Origin: Rhodospirillaceae bacterium
GTDB lineage: Bacteria; Pseudomonadota; Alphaproteobacteria; MPNO01; UBA2964
DNA length: 6,120 nucleotides
Direction: 5' to 3'
Assembly: GCA_018660305.1 (NCBI GenBank)
Contig: JABJKO010000084.1
Coordinates: 1 to 6,120 of the forward strand
Shown here: positions 1-4,572 of the stretch, piece after piece
Numbering within the stretch: position 1 is the first letter of the stretch
Layout of the letters: every line of letters begins with the position of its first letter
Made by a program: the position numbers and the translations under genes
The notes under the pieces: model-generated
What the model was told of the DNA's origin: nothing
Databases searched by the model: none
The model's input: only the letters and a program-made list of their open reading frames with translations

Positions 1-1
1 C

Positions 2-79
2 CTGAAAAATGAAATTCAAATGATCAAACGCCGCCGCACGACGAAGCTGCCCCGGCGGCCGACGCCGAACGCCAAATAA
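2..79 (+). CDS. Possible C-terminal end of an unidentified ORF (partial)
   Basis: Frame 2 is open from the window edge for 25 codons and stops at TAA 77-79. The visible tail is strongly basic, with a run of Arg/Lys and Pro. I do not recognise it. The base composition drops from GC-rich to AT-rich right at this stop, as expected at a gene end. An alternative reading in frame 1, after a TGA at 10-12, gives an Ala/Asp/Glu/Pro-rich stretch that would run into the IS remnant at 85. The minus strand is also open in one frame, so the choice is weak. No function is proposed. Confidence 0.25.
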   Translation: MKNEIQMIKRRRTTKLPRRPTPNAK

Positions 80-84
80 TTTTA

Positions 85-143
85 GGGGCTGACCCAGATA
101 ACGCGATTTTGAGGTTATCATGGGACCTATGCGCAAGAGCCGC
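85..143 (+). mobile_element. IS1595-type left-end remnant (59 bp)
   Basis: This stretch matches the left end of the IS at 5980-6038 at 58 of 59 positions; the only difference is c at 93 against t at 5988. It starts with GGGGCTGA and includes the transposase GAGG ribosome binding site, the ATG at 120 and the first eight codons, ending in MRKSR. Identity stops abruptly after 143, where the reading frame turns into unrelated sequence. No transposase body remains. The 8 bp before it (taatttta, 77-84) differ from those before the second copy (ttaagttt, 5972-5979), so these are separate insertion points. A possible right inverted repeat lies at 158-173 (reverse strand GGGGCAATCTAAAACG). If it is real, the element is an internally deleted 89-bp derivative spanning 85-173. 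Confidence 0.8.
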
Positions 144-177
144 AGAATTCTTATGTCCGTTTTAGATTGCCCCCCAA

Positions 178-612
178 CTACATCACGTGCCGCTGGTAAA
201 AGATGCCATTGGCCCGCTGAAGTTCGCGCACGTACCGGATAATTTTTGCTAAATTCTCTCTAGTTACATCAGGCTGAGGCGGCATATTCCCAAATTGCCA
301 GTGATGGCGGGGAACGCCGTTACGTGCGGCGCGGAAAAAGGCCTCGTCCGCATGGTGTCCCGGATTGTAGATGTTGTGGACTAATGGCGGTCCCTGTTTG
401 CTGCCGGCGCCGCTCTCACCATGGCACGAGGCGCAATTCTCATCGAATACTATCTTACCGTCGGCTGCCAGCGCCGACAATTTGGGCATTCGGACTTCGA
501 TCACGGTTCCCGACGACGGCGAGACGAAGCGGGACCCCAGTACCACGGCGCCGCCCACGAAGAAAACGATCACCACAATCATCGGTAGATTATCGGAAAA
601 TTTAAAGTTCAT
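178..612 (-). CDS. Membrane-anchored monohaem c-type cytochrome
   Basis: This 144-residue protein is predicted to be a class I cytochrome c carrying electrons on the periplasmic face of the inner membrane. Residues 10-28 form one hydrophobic segment that fits an uncleaved N-terminal anchor. A linker of about 20 residues follows, then the haem domain. The haem-binding CASCH motif is at residues 60-64 (Cys60, Cys63, His64 as proximal ligand). Met110 in GNMPPQ is the likely distal ligand, and the C-terminal helix at 118-134 is the usual closing helix of the fold. The start at 610-612 is chosen because AGGAGG lies 5 bases before that ATG; a longer reading to 696 would place this site inside the gene. 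Its upstream neighbour is the 142-residue ORF, 31 bp away, so the two probably share a transcript. The redox partner is not in the window. A role in metal response is inferred from context only. No terminator is visible before the IS remnant. Confidence 0.9.
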   Translation of the reverse strand: MNFKFSDNLPMIVVIVFFVGGAVVLGSRFVSPSSGTVIEVRMPKLSALAADGKIVFDENCASCHGESGAGSKQGPPLVHNIYNPGHHADEAFFRAARNGVPRHHWQFGNMPPQPDVTRENLAKIIRYVRELQRANGIFYQRHVM

Positions 613-643
613 ATCAGCCTCCTGAGCGATCGAAACCGGCCGT

Positions 644-1072
644 TCATATAACCAATGTCTGCAGTCTGGGAAAGGAATTGAGAAGCCAAGCGCCATAATA
701 ATTCAGTTGCCCGGTCGCCATCGGATTCACGTTTTCGTAAGCGGCCGCTACTTGCGATGCGGATGGAGGTACATAATTGCCTGCGGCCAAGATCACGACA
801 CTCTCGCTTGACGCGGCCGCCCCGGCGAGCAAATCGGGGTACATCATCCCCGTTGCTTGCCTATGCTCGCCGCTCGGCGGATTTCGGCCTGCTTCGTGCT
901 GCGGGCGCTCGGAAGCGAGATAAAGCCTCGAATCCAAATCTAGGCGGTGGATTTCGGTCAGCTCTTCGACGGTAGGATCGGGCGGGCGAACTACGCCCGA
1001 ATTCCGATCCGTTGGAACCAGCGGATTTACCAAAATCGGGAGCCGTTCATAACCATCGGGAGCTATAATCAT
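644..1072 (-). CDS. Hypothetical protein, 142 residues
   Basis: I do not recognise this protein. The open frame on the minus strand is long for chance at this GC content, and it sits 31 bp upstream of the cytochrome c gene on the same strand. The ATG at 1070-1072 is preferred, with GGAAG about 10 bases upstream; a TTG at 1091-1093 would add seven residues. No signal peptide or clear membrane helix is seen. The N-terminal half is polar and Pro/Arg/Glu-rich (for example RPPDPTVEELTEIHRLDLD). The C-terminal half is Ala/Ser-rich and then aromatic (VVILAAGNYVPP, LNYYGAWLLNSFPRLQ). There are no cysteines, and the few Met residues do not cluster as in the Met-rich protein. It could be a real accessory protein of the cytochrome, a decayed gene fragment, or a long translated leader. 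Position and codon make-up favour a real gene only modestly. Confidence 0.45.
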   Translation of the reverse strand: MIIAPDGYERLPILVNPLVPTDRNSGVVRPPDPTVEELTEIHRLDLDSRLYLASERPQHEAGRNPPSGEHRQATGMMYPDLLAGAAASSESVVILAAGNYVPPSASQVAAAYENVNPMATGQLNYYGAWLLNSFPRLQTLVI

Positions 1073-1147
1073 TACCAGATTTCTTCCAACCAATTCAGCT
1101 CAACGCTGCGCCGAGAAATTTAATTATTGGAGTCAATTCAACGGAAA

Positions 1148-1176
1148 AGATTAGATCAGGCACCTGTTACTGAGGT
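1148..1176 (-). promoter_or_regulatory. Candidate leftward promoter of the cytochrome unit
   Basis: On the minus strand TAATCT (1148-1153) resembles a -10 element. The hexamer 17 bp upstream (ACCTCA, 1171-1176) is a poor -35, which fits a promoter that needs an activator. The TTTGTSACAA-like boxes begin right at its upstream edge. It lies downstream of the terminator at 1319-1352 and upstream of the ATG at 1072. It is assigned by motif only. Confidence 0.35.
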
Positions 1177-1216
1177 TTGTCGCAACACCGGTGTTTTGTG
1201 ACAAAATTTTTCACAA
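1176..1216. promoter_or_regulatory. Cluster of three operator-like boxes before the cytochrome unit
   Basis: Three copies of one 10-bp pattern occur in 41 bp: TTTGTCGCAA (1176-1185), TTTGTGACAA (1195-1204) and TTTTTCACAA (1207-1216). Each is a near-palindrome of the form TTGT-N-ACAA or one step from it. The exact TTTGTCACAA and a one-mismatch relative TGTGTGACAA are found again at 3763-3810, in front of the response regulator and Met-rich genes. The simplest reading is a set of binding sites for one regulator, most economically the response regulator encoded at 3853. That assignment is inference. Confidence 0.55.
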
Positions 1217-1318
1217 ACCGGAATTGCCATCTACTGTTACAATTTTGATCTGAGTTACCGGGGGCTGGAGGCCGCAGTCAGATCGAGGGTATCACTCCTA
1301 ATCGAACCCAAGGGTCTC

Positions 1319-1352
1319 AAGAAAAGCCCGGAAGCCCACCACAGCTTCCGGG
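1319..1352 (-). terminator. Rho-independent terminator of the leftward Met-rich/SHOCT/YVTN operon
   Basis: A perfect 9-bp inverted repeat, CCCGGAAGC (1327-1335) and GCTTCCGGG (1344-1352), encloses an 8-base loop. Read on the minus strand it is followed at once by CTTTTCTT, a T-rich tract. It lies about 235 bp after the stop of the YVTN gene and before the regulatory region of the cytochrome unit, so it would insulate the two leftward transcription units. Confidence 0.8.
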
Positions 1353-1587
1353 GGCCGATAGGTCGTGGGCGGCGTTATCCGACCAACCGTAGAAATCGGC
1401 TATATCAAATTTATCGATCATTGGTCGGCGCCCGGGGCCCACGGGGCGGATGGCGTGGCGGGGCCGGTCGTCGCCATCGATGTCTGCATCCAAACCGTCC
1501 AACCAACCTTCGATGGAGTGACTTGTTCCAAAGGTCGAGCTACCCAATTTTCGGCGTAGTCCACCTTAGTGGTCGCCTGGCATTCTC
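1353..1587 (-). other. 3' untranslated stretch with an unsupported small ORF, possibly a degraded gene
   Basis: This 235-bp stretch separates the YVTN stop from the terminator. On the minus strand a frame opening at TTG 1545-1547 reads 76 codons and stops at 1317, but its last codons lie inside the terminator hairpin. A nearby ATG (1580-1582) follows AGGAG by a single base, too close for normal initiation, and reads only five codons before TAA. That TAA is in frame with the downstream 76-codon stretch, so a single nonsense change could have broken a longer small gene. The deduced peptide is Asp-rich near its start (DADIDGDD) and matches nothing I recognise. No gene is called here. Confidence 0.3.
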
Positions 1588-2661
1588 CTAGAAGACAGCT
1601 ATTTGGTGGGCGCGGTCGGGGATGGTAATTTCCTTTGTCACTTTCAAGGTCTTTTCATCGACCACCCAGATCTTGTCCTGGTCGGCGCTTGAGACGTAAA
1701 GCTTGCCAGTGCCGTGGATGGCTTTCAGGTGATATGGCTCCGGCGCTAGACGGCTGGACCGCAAATTGCCTGTGGCCAGATCGATGGCGACCAATTTGTC
1801 GGTTTCGCGCCCGACCACTAACAACCGCCGTCCATCGGCCGACAGATCGATGCCATGCAAGCCGCCGCCTATGGTCAACGTCCTGACGAGGGCGCCGCTG
1901 CCGGTGGCGATTTCCGATACGGTGCCGCCGTCGGCGTTGGCGACGAAAAGTCTGCGCCCGTCCGCCGACAGGATCAGATGTTCAGGGCTTTCGCCAACGA
2001 CGAAGTTCCGTCGCACGATGCCAGCGTCTAAATCGACCTCGCTGACCGTGTTGTTGCCGGCGTTGCTGACATAGACGGTGTTGCTGTCCGGCGCTGTGAC
2101 CACGTAATTGGGCGTATCGCCGGTCAGAATGCGCTTTTTAAGCTGGAAGGTGCGAAGGTCGATGACGCCGATCTCGTTGCTGTTGGGGTGGGTGACGATG
2201 GCGTTGAGGCCATCGGGGGTGATCGCCACATGGTGCACAGCGCCGGGTACGGCGATACGCCGCAGGACGCGCCGGTCGGCCGCCTTGACGATAGTCACGA
2301 AACTTTTCGAATCCTTGGTATTGACCAAATTCTTGGATTTTTTCGGATGGTGGGAAGCGTGTTCGTCTTCGCTAATGCCTTGGGGCTTGGCCGGCCCGGT
2401 GGCGTCGGATTCCGCATAGCTGCCGACGATCAGCAGATCGCGCACCGGAACCCCGGCCAAACCGTGGGCGGCGTCGGTTCCGGAAACGGCACCGATAATC
2501 TTATCGGTCTTGGGGTCGATGACCAGAACTTGATTGGCATCGCCGATGGGCACATAAACCTTGGGGCTTGCCGGATGCTGCGACGATGCCGAGCCGGCCT
2601 CGACCGGAAGCGATGCCACGGTGAACAGTCCTAACAGCAACGCCCTTATCAAATTTCGCAT
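1588..2661 (-). CDS. Exported YVTN-family beta-propeller protein
   Basis: This 357-residue protein is predicted to be a periplasmic beta-propeller. A signal peptide (about residues 1-22, hydrophobic core ALLLGLFTVASL) is followed by repeated four-stranded blades. Typical blade elements are visible: YVPIGDANQVLVIDPKT near 36-52, VAITPDGLNAIVTH near 145-157, TVYVSNAGNNTVSEVDL, and RRLFVANADGGTVSEI, with the pattern hxhxPDGxxhYVxN expected of YVTN repeats. The fold is shared with the d1-type and YncE-like propellers, which act as binding scaffolds or hold cofactors; no catalytic signature is evident here. A charged insertion at about 97-111 carries His101, His104 and His105 and interrupts the early blades, and a further His pair lies at 143-144. 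GGAG sits 7 bases before the ATG. It is the last gene of the leftward operon, 109 bp after the SHOCT gene. Metal binding is a guess from the His residues and neighbours. Confidence 0.88.
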   Translation of the reverse strand: MRNLIRALLLGLFTVASLPVEAGSASSQHPASPKVYVPIGDANQVLVIDPKTDKIIGAVSGTDAAHGLAGVPVRDLLIVGSYAESDATGPAKPQGISEDEHASHHPKKSKNLVNTKDSKSFVTIVKAADRRVLRRIAVPGAVHHVAITPDGLNAIVTHPNSNEIGVIDLRTFQLKKRILTGDTPNYVVTAPDSNTVYVSNAGNNTVSEVDLDAGIVRRNFVVGESPEHLILSADGRRLFVANADGGTVSEIATGSGALVRTLTIGGGLHGIDLSADGRRLLVVGRETDKLVAIDLATGNLRSSRLAPEPYHLKAIHGTGKLYVSSADQDKIWVVDEKTLKVTKEITIPDRAHQIAVF

Positions 2662-2731
2662 AATATCTCTCCATTCTCTTCGAGAAAATTCAGGTCAATT
2701 TCGAATTGGTTTGGTCCGGTTTTGATAGTGG

Positions 2732-2760
2732 GCGGCCCGGTAGAAATCATTCCGGGCCGC
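2732..2760 (-). promoter_or_regulatory. Intercistronic GC hairpin between the SHOCT and YVTN genes
   Basis: A perfect 9-bp inverted repeat, GCGGCCCGG (2732-2740) and CCGGGCCGC (2752-2760), encloses an 11-base AT-rich loop. No T-tract follows on either strand, so it is not a standard terminator. It lies 10 bp after the SHOCT stop codon and could stabilise the upstream message or attenuate the downstream gene. Confidence 0.6.
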
Positions 2761-2770
2761 GGCCTTGGAT

Positions 2771-3040
2771 TCAAGCGGCTGGTTTTCCAGCGCCCATATC
2801 CTGCTTTTTCATGAGATATTCGTCGCGCTCGATATCTCCGGACGCATAGCGTTCCGCCAGCCGTTCGCGAGCGGATAGTTCACCACTGTCCCGGCGCCAA
2901 TCGCGCGTCAGCGCGACTAGGGCGAACACGATGATACCCAGGAACAATAGAAACCAGATGCCGTGAAGGCCCATGGCCCATGGCCAGCCGTCACCGGCCC
3001 AGCCGTTCATGTGCCCGAAATCCGCTGCGTTGTTCCACAT
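2771..3040 (-). CDS. Small membrane protein with C-terminal SHOCT domain
   Basis: This 89-residue protein has three parts. The N-terminus (1-26) is rich in Trp, Gly, Met and His (MWNN, HMNGWAGDGWPWAMGLH). One membrane helix follows at about 27-45, flanked by a basic stop-transfer stretch (RDWRR). A short amphipathic SHOCT-like motif lies at about 57-80 (ARERLAERYASGDIERDEYLMKK). SHOCT domains are short C-terminal oligomerisation motifs common in small bacterial membrane proteins, and proteins of this form are frequent next to copper and heavy-metal genes. The charge distribution predicts the N-terminus outside and the SHOCT tail in the cytoplasm. GGAG lies 7 bases before the ATG. It is the middle gene of the leftward operon, 65 bp after the Met-rich gene. 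The specific role is unknown; the Met/His/Trp head could contact metal or a periplasmic partner, which is inference. Confidence 0.85.
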   Translation of the reverse strand: MWNNAADFGHMNGWAGDGWPWAMGLHGIWFLLFLGIIVFALVALTRDWRRDSGELSARERLAERYASGDIERDEYLMKKQDMGAGKPAA

Positions 3041-3067
3041 GATTTATCTCCATTCCAACTTGAGGTG

Positions 3068-3099
3068 AGGCGGGGTGGGAAGTGATTCACTGCCCGCCT
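3068..3099 (-). promoter_or_regulatory. Intercistronic hairpin between the Met-rich and SHOCT genes
   Basis: Arms AGGCGGG (3068-3074) and CCCGCCT (3093-3099) pair perfectly, and a small inner palindrome AGTGATTCACT (3081-3091) lies in the loop. It starts 6 bp after the Met-rich stop codon. No T-tract follows in the direction of transcription. It may protect the 3' end of the first cistron or lower expression of the following genes. Confidence 0.5.
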
Positions 3100-3105
3100 A
3101 CTCCG

Positions 3106-3666
3106 TTACTCAGCCTTGCGGGTGATGCCGGAGGTCCGTTTGACTTCCAGCCGTTGGACCAGTGAATCGTCGACCGTGACGATCTCGGCGATGTAGGTGT
3201 CGTCGTCTTTCTTGGTGACCTTGCCGACCTTGAGGCGTTTGTTGCCTGTCCAGGCCAGCCGTCCGGCGACGATTTTGGAAACATCGTCGGCGGTCAGGTC
3301 TCGTTCGGTGGTGGCGCCATGATGGCCATCATCCATGAAACCCTGACCCATTCCGCCCTGGCCCATTTGACCTGGCCCCATCTCGCCTTGGCCCTTGAAT
3401 CCCGGTCCCATCTGGCCCTGGCCCGTCATGTGGTTCATCATATGACCCATCATATGACCCATCATTCCCCTCATCATTTCTTGCGGGCCGCCTTGCCCGG
3501 TGCAGCCGGGCATGTTGCCGCCTATCATGCCCGGCTGCATCATTTGCGCCTGGCCGGTATCGCTACCGGTTTCGTGGCCTTCGCTGGCGGCAAGGGGGAT
3601 GACGACGAGGGCTGCCGCTCCAAGAACCGCGGCGAGGGCTGCGATCTTGCGAATGTTCCGTTTCAT
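3106..3666 (-). CDS. Exported Met/His-rich protein, probable soft-metal binding
   Basis: This 186-residue protein has a signal peptide at about 1-27 (KR-rich start, hydrophobic LAAVLGAAALVVIPLAA). Residues 42-111 form a low-complexity tract with 18 Met: three MMxH-type units (MMGH, MMGH, MMNH at 68-79), then GQGQMGPG-type repeats to about 111, and a DDGHH end. One Cys is present (55). Residues 120-182 are an ordinary charged alpha/beta domain (ERDLTADDVSKIV, then alternating strands) that resembles a PepSY-like fold. Met-rich periplasmic tracts bind Cu(I) or Ag(I) in known copper and silver proteins, so periplasmic metal capture or buffering is the likely role; the metal is not proven by sequence. 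The ATG at 3664-3666 is chosen over upstream starts because AAGGAG precedes it at proper spacing and the signal peptide begins there. It is the first gene of the leftward operon, divergent from the response regulator across a region of shared operator boxes. Confidence 0.85.
   Translation of the reverse strand: MKRNIRKIAALAAVLGAAALVVIPLAASEGHETGSDTGQAQMMQPGMIGGNMPGCTGQGGPQEMMRGMMGHMMGHMMNHMTGQGQMGPGFKGQGEMGPGQMGQGGMGQGFMDDGHHGATTERDLTADDVSKIVAGRLAWTGNKRLKVGKVTKKDDDTYIAEIVTVDDSLVQRLEVKRTSGITRKAE
3437..3465. repeat. Short tandem repeat, 12-bp unit
   Basis: Two perfect copies of ATCATATGACCC (3437-3448 and 3449-3460) are followed by a partial third (ATCAT). They lie inside the Met-rich gene and encode the MMGH/MMNH units, so the number of Met/His units could change by slippage in whole-codon steps. 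Confidence 0.75.
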
Positions 3667-3762
3667 ATTCTTCTCCTTGTGGGTTTGGCTCCAATTAGGA
3701 GCGTGTTGCATAATGGAATAAGGCCATGAAGTTTTTACAGGAATTTGCCGGTCGGACGCGAA

Positions 3763-3810
3763 TGTGTGACAAATTTTGACAGGAAGGCGCCATGACACGA
3801 TTTGTCACAA
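3763..3810. promoter_or_regulatory. Operator boxes in the divergent regulator/Met-rich intergenic region
   Basis: TGTGTGACAAA (3763-3773) is followed by TTGACA (3776-3781), which places two TGACA half-sites exactly 10 bp apart (3767 and 3777), the spacing typical of tandem sites for winged-helix OmpR-type regulators. A further TGACA lies at 3793-3797. A full TTTGTCACAA box (3801-3810) is the inverse of the TTTGTGACAA found at 1195-1204. The boxes lie just upstream of the candidate promoter for the response regulator and about 100 bp upstream of the Met-rich start, so they could serve both directions. Confidence 0.55.
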
Positions 3811-3817
3811 TTAATTT

Positions 3818-3852
3818 TTTAAATCGACCGGCGACCCGCCTATACTGGGGTC
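3818..3852 (+). promoter_or_regulatory. Candidate promoter of the two-component operon, probably leaderless
   Basis: TATACT (3841-3846) is one base from the -10 consensus. The -35 position at 17-bp spacing (TTTAAA, 3818-3823) is poor, which fits activation from the adjacent box at 3801-3810. Transcription would start about seven bases after the -10, at the A of the response regulator ATG (3853). No convincing ribosome binding site lies before that ATG; GGGG ends only two bases away. A leaderless message is therefore likely. Confidence 0.5.
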
Positions 3853-4572
3853 ATGGCAGCTTCACCACATATCCTTGTTGTCGATGACGACCGGGAAATC
3901 AGGGATCTGGTTTCCCGTCTATTGAAGAAGGAAGGCTTGCGCGTTTCGACGGCCGCGGATGGGGTCCAGATGCACAGGGAACTGGCGAGCGGGAATATCG
4001 ACCTCATCGTGCTCGATCTAATGCTGCCGGGGGACGACGGGCTGACCCTCTGCCGCCAGTTGCGGGCTACCTCGGCCATTCCCATTATCATGCTGACCGC
4101 CAAGGGTGACGAGTTCGACCGGGTCCTCGGCCTGGAAATGGGCGCTGACGATTATTTGCCGAAGCCTTTCAGCTCGCGCGAGCTTCTGGCCCGGATCAAG
4201 GCGGTGTTGCGGCGCGCCGTGGCCTTGCCGCCGGCCCCGGACAGCCCCGCCAGCCAAACCCTGCAATTCGAAGGCTGGACTTTCGACACCCAGCGCCGGG
4301 AGTTGGTTTCCGGTGATGATGTGGTCGTTCCGCTCAGCACCGGGGAATACGATTTGCTGCTCGCACTGGTCAGCCATCAGGGCCGGGTCCTGAGCCGGGA
4401 TCAGCTCCTAGACTTGGCGCGGGGCCGTTCAGCGGGGGCGTTCGACCGCAGCATCGACACCCAAGTAAGCCGGTTGCGCCGAAAGTTGGAAACCGATCCG
4501 AAGAACCCCGAGATTATCAAAACTGTGTGGGGCGGTGGCTATGTGTTTTCGCCGAAAGTAACGGGTAAATGA
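3853..4572 (+). CDS. OmpR-family response regulator
   Basis: This 239-residue protein is a DNA-binding response regulator, presumably phosphorylated by the kinase encoded next to it. The receiver domain (about 6-120) is complete: acidic pocket Asp11-Asp12, phosphoacceptor Asp55 in LIVLDLMLPGDDG, switch Thr82, and Lys104 in YLPKPF. A short Ala/Pro linker (122-135) leads to a winged-helix effector domain (about 137-234) with the recognition helix near 198-212 (DRSIDTQVSRLRRKL) and the C-terminal beta-hairpin VWGGGYVF. Length and layout match the OmpR/PhoB class. The start is supported by family alignment, since the first strand begins at residue 7, rather than by a ribosome binding site. Its stop overlaps the kinase start by four bases (ATGA), indicating translational coupling. 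It is the best candidate to bind the boxes at 3763-3810 and 1176-1216. Confidence 0.95.
   Translation: MAASPHILVVDDDREIRDLVSRLLKKEGLRVSTAADGVQMHRELASGNIDLIVLDLMLPGDDGLTLCRQLRATSAIPIIMLTAKGDEFDRVLGLEMGADDYLPKPFSSRELLARIKAVLRRAVALPPAPDSPASQTLQFEGWTFDTQRRELVSGDDVVVPLSTGEYDLLLALVSHQGRVLSRDQLLDLARGRSAGAFDRSIDTQVSRLRRKLETDPKNPEIIKTVWGGGYVFSPKVTGK

Noticed and set aside
613..696. Longer N-terminus for the cytochrome c (start at 694-696)
   Set aside because: The AGGAGG site lies directly before the ATG at 610-612, and the extra 28 residues would put a polar segment before the membrane anchor and overlap the end of the upstream ORF.
1283..1320. A tRNA-like T-arm sequence on the minus strand (GGGTTCGATT)
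   Set aside because: The five bases on either side of the would-be T-loop do not pair, and no acceptor, D-arm or anticodon arm can be placed around it.
2188..2634. A 148-residue open frame on the plus strand
   Set aside because: It is antisense to the YVTN propeller gene, which has a signal peptide and clear blades.
3688..3702. Small inverted repeat GCTCC-AATTA-GGAGC in the Met-rich 5' leader
   Set aside because: A 5-bp stem with a 5-base loop is too short to claim as an RNA switch or operator. It lies upstream of the ribosome binding site and does not sequester it.
3319..3729. A 136-residue His/Leu-rich open frame on the plus strand
   Set aside because: It mirrors the Met-rich repeats of the minus-strand gene. 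The apparent His-rich repeats are the complement of Met/Gly codons, and the minus-strand gene has a signal peptide and a good ribosome binding site.
3667..3798. Upstream in-frame extension of the Met-rich protein (44 extra residues)
   Set aside because: It would run across the operator boxes and destroy the signal peptide arrangement. The ATG at 3664-3666 has AAGGAG at normal spacing.
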